DNA of 64,000 nucleotides from Aquatica leii (lineage: Eukaryota > Arthropoda > Insecta > Coleoptera > Lampyridae), in assembly GCA_035610365.1 (NCBI GenBank), contig CM069435.1:1-64000 (forward strand), in the 5' to 3' direction. This document shows, in pieces, positions 27,001 to 38,920 of this stretch; position 1 is the stretch's first letter, and every line of letters starts with the position of its first letter. Under the pieces are notes generated by a model. The model searched no databases, was not told the DNA's origin, and saw only the letters and a program-made list of their open reading frames with translations. The position numbers were made by a program, and so were the translations under genes.

Positions 27001-30000
27001 CTGCCTTGCTACATAAAAATTTTCAACCTTCTAGCTGTCTTAGTTAGGCCGTAATTAATGTTTAAAAATTTTTCAAAAAATATTTTTATAGTTTCTAAGG
27101 CTTTTTCAAAAATTTTTTTAAAGATCGTTTAGATATACTGACTGCCTTGCTACATAAAAATTTTCAACCTTCTAGCTGTCTTAGTTAGGCCGTAATTAAT
27201 GTTTAAAAATTTTTCAAAAATATTTTTATAGTTTCTAAGGCTTTTTCAAAAATTTTTTTTTAAAGATCCTTTAGATATACTGACTGCCTTGCTACATAAA
27301 AATTTTCAACCTTCTAGCTGTCTTAGTTAGGCCGTAATTAATGTTTAAAAATTCTTCAAAAATATTTTTTTATAGTTTCTAAGGCTTTTTCAAAAATTTT
27401 TTTAAAGATCGTTTAGATATACTGACTGCCTTGCTACATAAAAATTTTCAACCTTCTAGCTGCCTTAGCTAGGCCGTAATTAATGTTTAAAAATTTTTCA
27501 AAAATATTTTTTTATAGTTTCTAAGGCTTTTTCAAAAATTTTTTTAAAGATCGTTTAGATATACTGACTGCCTTGCTACATAAAAATTTTCAACGTTCTA
27601 GCTGTCTTAGTTAGGCCGTAATTAATGTTTAAAAATTTTTCAAAATATATTTTTATAGTTTCTAAGGCTTTTTCAAAAATTTTTAAAGATCGTTTAGATA
27701 TACTGACTGCCTTGCTACATAAAAATTTTCAACCTTCTAGCTGTCTTAGTTAGGCCGTAATTAATGTTTAAAAATTTTTCAAAAATATTTTTATAGTTTC
27801 TAAGGCTTTTTCAAAAATTTTTTTAAAGATCGTTTAGATATACTGACTGCCTTGCTACATAAAAATTTTCAACCTTCTAGCTGTCATAGTTAGGCCGTAA
27901 TTAATGTTTAAAAATTTTTCAAAAAATATTTTTATAGTTTCTAAGGCTTTTTCAAAAATTTTTTTAAAGATCGTTTAGATATACTGACTGCCTTGCTACA
28001 TAAAAATTTTCAACCTTCTAGCTGTCTTAGTTAGGCCGTAATTAACGTTTAAAAATTTTTCAAAAATATTTTTTTATAGTTTCTAAGGCTTTTTCAAAAA
28101 TTTTTTTAAAGATCGTTTAGATATACTGACTGCCTTGCTACATAAAAATTTTCAACCTTCTAGCTGTCTTAGTTAGGCCGTAATTAATGTTTAAAAATTT
28201 TTCAAAAATATTTTTTTATAGTTTCTAAGGCTTTTTCAAAAATTTTTTTAAAGATCGTTTAGATATACTGACTGCCTTGCTACATAAAAATTTTCAACCT
28301 TCTAGCTGTCTTAGTTAGGCCGTAATTAATGTTTAAAAATTTTTCAAAAAATATTTTTATAGTTTCTAAGGCTTTTTCAAAATTTTTTAAAGATCGTTTA
28401 GATATACTGACTGCCTTGCTACATAAAAATTTTCAACCTTCTAGCTGTCTTAGTTAGGCCGTAATTAATGTTTAAAAATTTTTCAAAAATATTTTTTATA
28501 GTTTCTAAGGCTTTTTCAAAAATTTTTTTAAAGATCGTTTAGATATACTGACTGCCTTGCTACATAAAAATTTTCAACCTTCTAGCTGTCTTAGTTAGGC
28601 CGTAATTAATGTTTAAAAATTTTTCAAAAAATATTTTTATAGTTTCTAAGGCTTTTTCAAAAATTTTTTAAAGATCGTTTAGATATACTGACTGCCTTGC
28701 TACATAAAAATTTTCTACCTTCTAGCTGTCTTTGTTAGGCCGTAATTAATGTTTAAAAATTTTTCAAAAATATTTTTTTATAGTTTCTAAGGCTTTTTCA
28801 AAAATTTTTTTAAGATCGTTTAGATATACTGACTGCCTTGCTACATAAAAATTTTCAACCTTCTAGCTGTCTTAGTTAGGCCGTAATTAATGTTTAAAAA
28901 TTTTTCAAAAATATTTTTTTATAGTTTCTAAGGCTTTTTCAAAAATTTTTTTAAAGATCGTTTAGATATACTGACTGCGTTGCTACATAAAAATTTTCAA
29001 CCTTCTAGCTGTCTTAGTTAGGCCGTAATTAATGTTTAAAAATTTTTCAAAAATATTTTTTTATAGTTTCTAAGGCTTTTTCAAAAATTTTTTTAAAGAT
29101 CGTTTAGATATACTGACTGCCTTGCTACATAAAAATTTTCAACCTTCTAGCTGTCTTAGTTAGGCCGTAATTAATGTTTAAAAATTTTTCAAAAATATTT
29201 TTTTATAGTTTCTAAGGCTTTTTCAGAAATTTTTTTAAAGATCGTTTAGATATACTGACTGCCTTGCTACATAAAAATTTTCAACCTTCTAGCTGTCTTA
29301 GTTAGGCCGTAATTAATGTTTAAAAATTTTTCAAAAAATATTTTTATAGTTTCTAAGGCTTTTTCAGAAATTTTTTTAAAGAGCGTGTAGATATACTGAC
29401 TGCCTTGCTACATAAAAATTTTCAACCTTCTAGCTGTCTTAGTTAGGCCGTAATTAATGTTTAAAAATTTTTCAAAAATATTTTTTTATAGTTTCTAAGG
29501 CTTTTTCAAAATTTTTTTAAAGATCGTTTAGATATACTGACTGCCTTGCTACATAAAAATTTTCAACCTTCTAGCTGTCTTAGTTAGGCCGTAATTAATG
29601 TTTAAAAATTTTTCAAAAATATTTTTTTATAGTTTCTAAGGCTTTTTCAAAAATTTTTTTAAAGATCGTTTAGATATACTGACTGCCTTGCTACATAAAA
29701 ATTTTCAACCTTCTAGCTGTCTTAGTTAGGCCGTAATTAATGTTTAAAAATTTTTCAAAAATATTTTTTTATAGTTTCTAAGGCTTTTTCAATTTTTTTT
29801 TAAAGATCGTTTAGATATACTGACTGCCTTGCTACATAAAAATTTTCAACCTTCTAGCTGTCTTAGTTAGGCCGTAATTAATGTTTAAAAATTTTTCAAA
29901 AAATATTTTTTTTTATAGTTTCTAAGACTTTTTTCAAAAATTTTTTTTAAAGATCGTTTAGATATACTGACTGCCTTGCTACATAAAAATTTTCAACCTT

Positions 30001-33000
30001 CTAGCTGTCTTAGTTAGGCCGTAATTAATGTTTAAAAATTTTTCAAAAAATATTTTTTTTTATAGTTTCTAAGGCTTTTTTCAAAAATTTTTTTTAAATA
30101 TCGTTTAGATATACTGACTGCCTTGCTACATAAAAATTTTCAACCTTCTAGCTGTCTTAGTTAGGCCGTAATTAATGTTTAAAAATTTTTCAAAACATAT
30201 TTTTTTTTATAGTTTCTAAGGCTTTTTTCAAAAATTTTTTTTAAAGATCGTTTAGATATACTGACTGCCTTGCTACATAAAAATTTTCAACCTTCTAGCT
30301 GTCTTAGTTAGGCCGTAATTAATGTTTAAAAATTTTTCAAAAAATATTTTTTTTATAGTTTCTAAGGCTTTTTTCAAAAATTTTGTTTAGGGATCGTTTA
30401 GATATACTGACTGCCTTGCTACATAAAAATTTTCAACCTTCTAGCTGTCTTAGTTAGGCCGTAATTAATGTTTAAAAATTTTTCAAAAAATATTTTTTTT
30501 TATAGTTTCTAAGGCTTTTTTTAGAAATTTTTTTTAGGGATCGTTTAGATATACTGACTGCCTTGCTACATAAAAATTTTCAACCTTCTAGCTGTCTTAG
30601 TTAGGCCGTAATTAATGTTTAAAAATTTTTCAAAAAATATTTTTTATAGTTTCTAAGGCTTTTTTCAAAAATTTTTTTTAAAGATCGTTTAGATATACTG
30701 ACTGCCTTGCTACATAAAAATTTTCAACCTTCTAGCTGTCTTAGTTAGGCCGTAATTAATGTTTAAAAATTTTTCAAAAAATATTTGTCTTATAGTTTCT
30801 AAGGCTTTTTCAAAAATTTTTTTAAAGATCGTTTAGATATACTGACTGCCTTGCTACATAAAAATTTTCAACCTTCTAGCTGTCTTAGTTAGGCCGTAAT
30901 TAATGTTTAAAAATTTTTCAAATATTTTTTTTTATAGTTTCTAAGGCGTTTTTCAAAATTTTTGTTTAAGGTCGTTTAGATATACTGACTGCCTTGCTAC
31001 ATAAAAATTTTCAACCTTCTAGCTGTCTTAGTTAGGCCGTAATTAATGTTTAAAAATTTTTCAAAAAATATTTTTTTTTATAGTTTCCAAGGCTTTTTTC
31101 AAAAAATTTTTTTAAAGATCGTTTAAATATACTGACTGCCTTGCTACATAAAAATTTTCAACCTTCTAGCTGTCTTAGTTAGGCCGTAATTAATGTTTAA
31201 AAATTTCTTCCACAATATTTTTTTTTATAGTTTCTAAGGCTTTTTTCAAAATTTTTTTTTAAAGATCGTTTAGATATACTGACTGCCTTGCTACATAAAA
31301 ATTTTCAACCTTCTAGCTGTCTTAGTTAGGCCGTAATTAATGTTTAAAAATTTTTCAAAAATATTTTTTTATAGTTTCTAAGGCTTTTTAGAAATTTTTT
31401 AAGATCGTTTAGATATACTGACTGCCTTGCTACATAAAAATTTTCAACCTTCTAGCTGTCTTAGATAGGCCGTAATTAATGTTTAAAAATTTTTCAAAAA
31501 TATTTTTATAGTTTCTAAGGCTTTTTCAAAATTTTTTTTAAAGATCGTTTAAATATACTGCCTGCCTTGCTACATAAAAATTTTCAACCTTCTAGCTGTG
31601 TTAGTTAGGCCGTAATTAATGTTTAAAAATTTTTCAAAAATATTTTTTTATAGTTTCTAAGGCTTTTTTCAAAAATTTTTTTTAAAGATCGTTTAGATAT
31701 ACTGACTGCCTTGCTACATAAAAATTTTCAACCTTCTAGCTGTCTTAGTTAGGCCGTAATTAATGTTTAAAAATTTTTCAAAAAATATTTTTTTTTATAG
31801 TTTCTAAGGCTTTTTTTAGAAATTTTTTTTAATGATCGTTTAGATATACTGACTGCCTTGCTACATAAAAATTTTCAACCTTCTAGCTGTCTTAGTTAGG
31901 CCGTAATTAATGTTTAAAAATTTTTCAAAAAATATTTTTTTTTATAGTTTGTAAGGCTTTTTGCAAAAATTTTTTTTAAAGATCGTTTAGATATACTGAC
32001 TGCCTTGCTACATAAAAATTTTCAACCTTCTAGCTGTCTTAGTTAGGCCGTAATTAATGTTTAAAAATTTTTCAAAAAATATTTTTTTTTATAGTTTCTA
32101 AGGCTTTTTCAAAAATTTTTTTTAAAGATCGTTTAGATATACTGACTGCCTTGCTACATAAAAATTTTCAACCTTCTAGCTGTCTTAGTTAGGCCGTAAT
32201 TAATGTTTAAAAATTTTTCAAAAAATATTTTTTTTTATAGTTTCTAAGGCTTTTTTCAAAAATTTTTTTTAAAGATCGTTTAGATATACTGACTGCCTTG
32301 CTACATAAAAATTTTCAACCTTCTAGCTGTCTTAGTTAGGCCGTAATTAATGTTTAAAAATTTTTCAAAAAATATTTTTTTTTATAGTTTCTAAGGCTTT
32401 TTTCAAAAATTTTTTTTAGGGATCGTTTAGATATACTGACTGCCTTGCTACATAAAAATTTTCAACCTTCTAGCTGTCTTAGTTAGGCCGTAATTAATGT
32501 TTAAAAATTTTTCAAAAAATATTTTTTTTTATAGTTTCTAAGGCTTTTTTCAAAAAATTTTTTTAAAGATCGTTTAAATATACTGACTGCCTTGCTACAT
32601 AAAAATTTTCAACCTTCTAGCTGTCTTAGTTAGGCCGTAATTAATGTTTAAAAATTTTTCAAAAAGTATTTTTTTTTATAGTTTCTAAGGCTTTTTTCAA
32701 AAATTTTGTTTAGGGATCGTTTAGATATACTGACTGCCTTGCTACATAAAAATTTTCAACCTTCTAGCTGTCTTAGTTAGGCCGTAATTAATGTTTAAAA
32801 ATTTTTCAAAAAATATTTTTTTTATAGTTTTTAAGGCTTTTCTCAGAAATTTTTTTTAAAGATCGTTTAGATATACTGACTGCCTTGCTACATAAAAATT
32901 TTCAACCTTCTAGCTGTCTTAGTTAGGCCGTAATTAATGTTTAAAAATTTTTCAAAAAATATTTTTTTTTATAGTTTCTAATGCTTTTTTCAAAAATTTT

Positions 33001-33060
33001 TTTTAAAGATCGTTTAGATATACTGACTGCCTTGCTACATAAAAATTTTCAACCTTCTAG

Positions 33061-33180
33061 CTGTCTTAGTTACGCCGTAATTAATGTTTAAATATTTTTC
33101 AAAAAATATTTTTTTTTATAGTTTCTGAGGCTTTTTTCAAAAATTTTTGTTAAAGATCGTTTAGATATACTGACTGCCTT
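33061..33180 (+). repeat. Rare-variant monomer segment, copy at 33.1 kb
   Basis: Carries TTACGCCG, AAATATTTTTC, CTGAGG and TTTTTGTTAAAG, but the following monomer has the ordinary ATACTGACTG. It is preceded by a CTAATGC monomer, like the 23.9 kb copy. Confidence 0.85.
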
Positions 33181-35706
33181 GCTACATAAAAATTTTCAAC
33201 CTTCTAGCTGTCTTAGTTAGGCCGTAATTAATGTTTAAAAATTTTTCAAAAATATTTTTTATAGTTTCTAAGGCTTTTTCAAAAATTTTTTTAAAGATCG
33301 TTTAGATATACTGACTGCCTTGCTACATAAAAATTTTCAACCTTCTAGCTGTCTTAGTTAGGCCGTAATTAATGTTTAAAAATTTTTCAAAAATATTTTT
33401 TTATAGTTTCTAAGGCTTTTTCAAAAATTTTTTTAAAGATCGTTTAGATATACTGACTGCCTTGCTACATAAAAATTTTCAACCTTCTAGCTGTCTTAGT
33501 TAGGCCGTAATTAATGTTTAAAAATTTTTCAAAAAATATTTTTTTATAGTTTCTAAGGCTTTTTCAGAAATTTTTTAGGGATCGTTTAGATATACTGACT
33601 GCCTTGCTACATAAAAATTTTCAACCTTCGAGCTGTCTTAGTTAGGCCGTAATTAATGTTTAAAAATTTTTCAAAAATATTTTTTTATAGTTTCTAAGGC
33701 TTTTTCAAAAATTTTTTTAAATCTCGTTTAGATATCCTGACTGCCTTGCTCCATAAAAATTTTCAACCTTCTAGCTGTCTTAGTTAGGGCGTAATTAATG
33801 TTTAAAAATTTTTCAAAGAATATTTTTTTATAGTTTCTAAGGCTTTTTCAAAAATTTTTTTAAAGATCGTTTAGATATACTGACTGCCTTGCTACATAAA
33901 AATTTTCAACCTTCTAGCTGTCTTAGTTAGGCCGTAATTAATGTTTAAAAATTTTTCAAAAAATATTTTTATAGTTTCTAAGGCTTTTTCAAAAATTTTT
34001 TTAAAGATCGTTTAGATATACAGACTGCCTTGCTACATAAAAATTTTCAACCTTCTAGCTGTCTTAGTTAGGCCGTAATTAATGTTTAAAAATTTTTCAA
34101 AAATATTTTTATAGTTTCTAAGGCTTTTTCAAAAATTTTTTTAAAGATCGTTTAGATATACTGACTGCCTTGCTACATAAAAATTTTCAACCTTCTAGCT
34201 GTCTTAGTTAGGCCGTAATTAATGTTTAAAAATTTTTCAAAAAATATTTTTATAGTTTCTAAGGCTTTTTCAAAAATTTTTTTAAAGATCGTTTAGATAT
34301 ACTGACTGCCTTGCTACATAAAAATTTTCAAGCTTCTAGCTGTCTTAGTTAGGCCGTAATTAATGTTTAAAAATTTTTCAAAAATATTTTTTTATAGTTT
34401 CTAAGGCTTTTTCAAAAATTTTTTTAAAGATCGTTTAGATATACTGACTGCCTTGCTACATAAAAATTTTCAACCTTCTAGCTGTCTTAGTTAGGCCGTA
34501 ATTAATGTTTAAAAATTTTTCAAAAATATTTTTTTATAGTTTCTAAGGCTTTTTCAAAAATTTTTTTAAAGATCGTTTAGATATACTGACTGCCTTGCTA
34601 CATAAAAATTTTCAACCTTCTAGCTGTCTTAGTTAGGCCGTAATTAATGTTTAAAAATTTTTCAAAAATATTTTTTTATAGTTTCTAAGGCTTTTTCAAA
34701 AATTTTTTTAAAGATCGTTTAGATATACTGACTGCCTTGCTACATAAAAATTTTCAACCTTCTAGCTGTCTTAGTTAGGCCGTAATTAATGTTTAAAAAT
34801 TTTTCAAAAATATTTTTTTATAGTTTCTAAGGCTTTTTCAAAAATTTTTTTAAGATCGTTTAGATATACTGACTGCCTTGCTACATAAAAATTTTCAACC
34901 TTCTAGCTGTCTTAGTTAGGCCGTAATTAATGTTTAAAAATTTTTCAAAAATATTTTTATAGTTTTTAAGGCTTTTCTCAGAAATTTTTTTTAAAGATCG
35001 TTTAGATATACTGACTGCCTTGCTACATAAAAATTTTCAACCTTCTAGCTGTCTTAGTTAGGCCGTAATTAATGTTTAAAAATTTTTCAAAAAGTATTTT
35101 AATAGTTTTTAAGGCTTTTCTCAGAAATTTTTTTTAAAGATCGTTTAGATATACTGACTGCCTTGCTACATAAAAATTTTCAACCTTCTAGCTGTCTTAG
35201 TTAGGCCGTAATTAATGTTTAAAAATTTTTCAAAAAATATTTTTTTTTATAGTTTCTAAGGCTTTTTTCAAAATTTTTTTTTAAGATCGTTTAGATATAC
35301 TGACTGCCTTGCTACATAAAAATTTTCAACCTTCTAGCTGTCTTAGTTAGGCCGTAATTAATGTTTAAAAATTTTTCAAAAAATATTTTTTTTTATAGTT
35401 TTTAAGGCTTTTCTCAGAAATTTTTTTTAAAGATCGTTTAGATATACTGACTGCCTTGCTACATAAAAATTTTCAACCTTCTAGCTGTCTTAGTTAGGCC
35501 GTAATTAATGTTTAAAAATTTTTCAAAAAATATTTTTTTTTATAGTTTGTAAGGCTTTTTTCATAAATTTTTTTCAGGTATCGTTTAGATATACTGACTG
35601 CCTTGCTACATAAAAATTTTCAACCTTCTAGCTGTCTTAGTTAGGCCGTAATTAATGTTTAAAAAATTTTCAAAAAACCACTTTTTTATACTTTCTAAGA
35701 ATTTTT

Positions 35707-36149
35707 GTGCAATTTAAATTTAATCAAAACAATTCCACTTCTATAGATTTAATAAACACAATAGCTGATGCAAAGATGATTTGACTTGAAACGCTTTTAT
35801 TTTAGCCGACGACGTCGTCGTGCTTTTCGGTGTTGTTTTTTTTTTTATTTTTAAATTCACCGAAACGAACGGTCGGCCGATCAGACGGTGCGTGTCTCGA
35901 AATGTGGCGTATTCGACAATCTCACGTCGTCTTTCGTTCCGATGATTTTAATTTTCTATACGTCGATCCATACATTTGACGTTATCGTTAACTTCGGTGA
36001 TTCACTTTTTTTTAAAACGTATCACCGATCTTACCAGTCGGCCGAACGATGAACGGTTCCATACATTTGACGTTATCGTTAACTTCGGTGATTCGTTTTT
36101 TTAAAAAGTACCACCGATCTTCACGGTCGGCCGAACGATGAATGGTTCT
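35707..36149 (+). repeat. Interspersed CpG-rich element, copy 1 (class alpha, full length)
   Basis: A 443-bp non-satellite unit. The left boundary is fuzzy: the preceding monomer drifts through CTTTCTAAGAATTTTTGTGC into a unique AT-rich lead (AATTCCACTTCTATAG, CACAATAGCTGATGCAAAG). A CpG-dense body follows: the palindrome CGACGACGTCGTCG at 35,807-35,820, then three hairpin modules of the form TTCGGTG, T-tract, CACCG, CGGTCGGCCGA. The last two modules are a 91-bp tandem duplication starting at 35,968 and 36,059 (CCATACATTTGACGTTATCG). Module 2 reads CCAGTCGG where other copies have CCGGTCGG. The right edge is sharp: GAATGGTTCT, then the satellite resumes at ATCGTTTAGATATACTGAC. Monomer plus element spans 570 bp. 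No terminal inverted repeat or coding frame is seen; function is unknown. Confidence 0.93.
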
Positions 36150-37220
36150 ATCGTTTAGATATACTGACTCCCTTGCTACAAAAAATTTTCAACCTTCTAG
36201 CTGTCTTAGTTAGGCCGTAATTAATGTTTAAAAATTTTTCAAAAATATTTTTTTATAGTTTGTAAGGCTTTTTCAAAATTTTTTTAAAGATCGTTTAGAT
36301 ATACTGACTGCCTTGCTACATAAAAATTTTCAACCTTCTAGCTGTCTTAGTTAGGCCGTAATTAATGTTTAAAAATTTTTCAAAAATATTTTTTTATAGT
36401 TTCTAAGGCTTTTTCAAAAATTTTTTTAAAGATCGTTTAGATATCCAGACTGGCTTGCTACATAAAAATTTTCAGCCTTCTGGCTGTCTTAGTTAGGCCG
36501 TATTTAATGTTTAAAAATTTTTCAAAAATATTTTTTATAGTTTCTAAGGCTTTTTCAAAAATTTTTTTAAAGATCGTTTAGATATACTGACTGCCTTGCT
36601 ACATAAAAATTTTCAACCTTCTAGCTGTCTTAGTTAGGCCGTAATTAATGTTTAAAAATTTTTCAAAAATATTTTTTTATAGTTTCTAAGGCTTTTTCAA
36701 AAATTTTTTTAAAGATCGTTTAGATATACTGACTGCCTTGCTACATAAAAATTTTCAACCTTCTAGCTGTCTTAGTTAGGCCGTAATTAATGTTTAAAAA
36801 TTTTTCAAAAATATTTTTTTATAGTTTCTAAGGCTTTTTCAAAAATTTTTTTAAAGATCGTTTAGATATACTGACTGCCTTGCTACATAAAAATTTTCAA
36901 CCTTCTAGCTGTCTTAGTTAGGCCGTAATTAATGTTTAAAAATTTTTCAAAAATATTTTTTTATAGTTTCTAAGGCTTTTTCAAAAATTTTTTTAAAGAT
37001 CGTTTAGATATACTGACTGCCTTGCTACATAAAAATTTTCAACCTTCTAGCTGTCTTAGTTAGGCCGTAATTAATGTTTAAAAATTTTCAAAAATATTTT
37101 TTATAGTTTCTAAGGCTTTTTCAAAATTTTTTTAAAGATCGTTTAGATATACTGACTGCCTTGCTACATAAAAATTTTCAACCTTCTAGCTGTCTTAGTT
37201 AGGCCGTAATTAATGTTTAA
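36150..37220. repeat. Satellite block 2, 7 full monomers plus a truncated one
   Basis: Seven complete monomers (36,149 to 37,137) and 83 bp of an eighth that breaks off at GTTTAA where element copy 2 begins with CACAATAGC. The first monomer carries CTACAAAAAATTT in place of CTACATAAAAATTT, a mark shared by the monomers that follow copies 3, 7 and 8. Monomer 3, near 36,440-36,500, is degenerate (ATATCCAGACTGG, TTCAGCCTTCTGGC). The comparable spacers 4 and 6 have nine full monomers, so about two monomers seem to be missing here. Confidence 0.95.
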
Positions 37221-37610
37221 CACAATAGCTGATGCAAAGATGATTTGACTTGAAACGCTTTTATTTTAGCCGACGACGTCGTCGAACTTTTCGGTGTTGT
37301 TTTTTTTTTTATTTTTAAATTCACCGAAACGAACGGTCGGCCGATCAGACGGTGCGTGTCTAAAAATGTTTTCAACCTTCTAGCTGTCTTTCGTTCCGTA
37401 ATTAATGTTTAAAAATTTTTCAAAAATACATTTATAGTTATCTAACTTTTTCACTTTTTTAAAGATCGTTTAGATATCACCGATCTTGCCTTGCTACATA
37501 AAAATTTTCAACCTTCCATACTGTCTTGACGTTAGGCCGTAATTAACTTCGGTTTAAAAATTTTTTTAAAAAGTATCTTATAGTTTCTAAGGCCGAACGA
37601 TGAATGGTTC
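37221..37610 (+). repeat. Interspersed element, copy 2 (left-truncated, fine mosaic with satellite)
   Basis: Starts abruptly at CACAATAGCTGATGC, lacking the AT-rich lead, with TTAA-type microhomology at the junction. It is normal element sequence through the palindrome (37,271-37,284, followed by AACTTTT instead of TGCTTTT), the first hairpin module and GGTGCGTGTCT (about 37,361). From there to 37,610 it alternates every 5-25 bases between satellite and element while staying in phase with both. Examples are TAGCTGTCTT joined to TCGTTCCG; TAGATATCACCGATCTTG; TTCCATACTGTCTTGACG; and CGTAATTAACTTCGG. It ends with ordinary GAACGATGAATGGTTC and then TAAAGATCG. Monomer plus element spans 478 bp, less than the usual 572. 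It could be an assembly or polishing chimera, or very short-tract conversion. Confidence 0.88.
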
Positions 37611-38476
37611 TAAAGATCGTTTAGATATACTGACTGCCTTGCTACATAAAAATTTTCAACCTTCTAGCTGTCTTAGTTAGGCCGTAATTAATGTTTAAAA
37701 ATTTTTCAAAAAATATTTTTTTTTATAGTTTTTAAGGCTTTTCTCAGAAATTTTTTTTAAAGATCGTTTAGATATACTGACTGCCTTGCTACATAAAAAT
37801 TTTCAACCTTCTAGCTGTCTTAGTTAGGCCGTAATTAATGTTTAAACATTTTTTAAAAAATATTTTTTTTTATAGTTTCTAAGGCTTTTTTCAAAAAATT
37901 TTTTTAAAGATCGTTTAAATATACTGACTGCCTTGCTACATAAAAATTTTCAACCTTCTAGCTGTCTTAGTTAGGCCGTAATTAATGTTTAAAAATTTTT
38001 CAAAAAGTATTTTTTTTATAGTTTCTAAGGCTTTTTTCAAAAATTTTTTTTAAAGATCGTTTAGATATACTGACTGCCTTGCTACATAAAAATTTTCAAC
38101 CTTCTAGCTGTCTTAGTTAGGCCGTAATTAATGTTTAAAGATTTTTCAAAAAATATTTTTTTTTATAGTTTCTAAGGCTTTTTTCAAAAATTTTTTTTAA
38201 AGATCGTTTAGATATACTGACTGCCTTGCTACATAAAAATTTTCAACCTTCTAGCTGTCTTAGTTAGGCCGTAATTAATGTTTAAAGATTTTTCAAAAAA
38301 TATTTTTTTTTATAGTTTGTAAGGCTTTTTTCATAAATTTTTTTCAGGTATCGTTTAGATATACTGACTGCCTTGCTACATAAAAATTTTCAACCTTCTA
38401 GCTGTCTTAGTTAGGCCGTAATTAATGTTTAAAAAATTTTCAAAAAACCACTTTTTTATACTTTCTAAGAATTTTT
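37611..38476. repeat. Satellite block 3, 5 full monomers plus element-leading monomer
   Basis: Five full monomers (37,615 to 38,349, 734 bp) and the variant monomer that leads into copy 3. Long-T class. The second has AAACATTTTTTAAAA, the third starts TTTAAATATAC, and the fourth and fifth have TTTAAAGATTTTTC. The tail TTTGTAAGG...CATAAATTTTTTTCAGGTATCG before the lead monomer is shared with 35,540-35,585. Spacers 5 and 7 also hold five full monomers, and their third monomer also starts TTTAAATATAC. Confidence 0.95.
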
Positions 38477-38920
38477 GTGCAATTTAAATTTAATCAAAAC
38501 AATTCCACTTCTATAGATTTAATAAACACAATAGCTGATGCAAAGATGATTTGACTTGAAACGCTTTTATTTTAGCCGACGACGTCGTCGTGCTTTTCGG
38601 TGTTTTTTTTTTTTTATTTTTAAATTCACCGAAACGAACGGTCGGCCGATCAGACGGTGCGTGTCTCGAAATGTGGCGTATTCGACAATCTCACGTCGTC
38701 TTTCGTTCCGATGATTTTAATTTTCTATACGTCGATCCATACATTTGACGTTATCGTTAACTTCGGTGATTCACTTTTTTTTAAAACGTATCACCGATCT
38801 TACCGGTCGGCCGAACGATGAACGGTTCCATACATTTGACGTTATCGTTAACTTCGGTGATTCGTTTTTTTTTAAAAAGTACCACCGATCTTAACGGTCG
38901 GCCGAACGATGAATGGTTCT
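38477..38920 (+). repeat. Interspersed element, copy 3 (class alpha, full length)
   Basis: 444 bp with the alpha left edge, palindrome at 38,577-38,590, and the 91-bp duplication starting at 38,737 and 38,828. The T-tract of module 1 reads TGT followed by T only, where other copies have TGTTG and then T11: the G is lost and the tract is longer. Module 2 has the regular ACCGGTCGGCCGAACG. The right edge GAATGGTTCT joins ATCGTTTAGATATACTGAC. Monomer plus element spans 571 bp. With about 730 bp of flank it resembles the copy 1 region, 2,770 bp upstream. Confidence 0.93.

Larger units (their letters stand above)
1..35706. repeat. Satellite array block 1, about 250 tandem ~141-bp monomers
   Basis: Uninterrupted head-to-tail array of one AT-rich monomer, all copies in the same orientation. 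Start-to-start spacing of GATCG is 141 bp in typical copies (7,398 to 7,539) and 143 bp in others (4,861 to 5,004). The first 90 or so bases of each monomer are nearly invariant; the A/T tracts in the last third vary in length. Most monomers are of the short-T class, with tails like TATTTTTATAG and CTTTTTCAAAAA. Patches of the long-T class (eight or more T before ATAG) lie near 2.5-3.7, 8.3-10.1, 23.8-24.4, 29.8-33.2 and 35.1-35.6 kb. The window opens inside a monomer. No gene, transposon or inverted monomer was seen. The satellite family is not recognised; a structural heterochromatin role is inferred from size alone. Confidence 0.97.

Noticed and set aside
35707..36149. Element as a MITE, Helitron or retroelement
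   Set aside because: The ends (GTGCAATTTAAA and GAATGGTTCT) are not inverted repeats of each other, no target-site duplication or poly-A end is clear, and no Helitron-type CTRR end is present. A transposon origin is not excluded but not supported.
35707..36149. tRNA-, 5S- or snRNA-derived sequence in the CpG-rich body
   Set aside because: I could find no A/B-box pair, cloverleaf pairing or recognisable RNA core in any copy.
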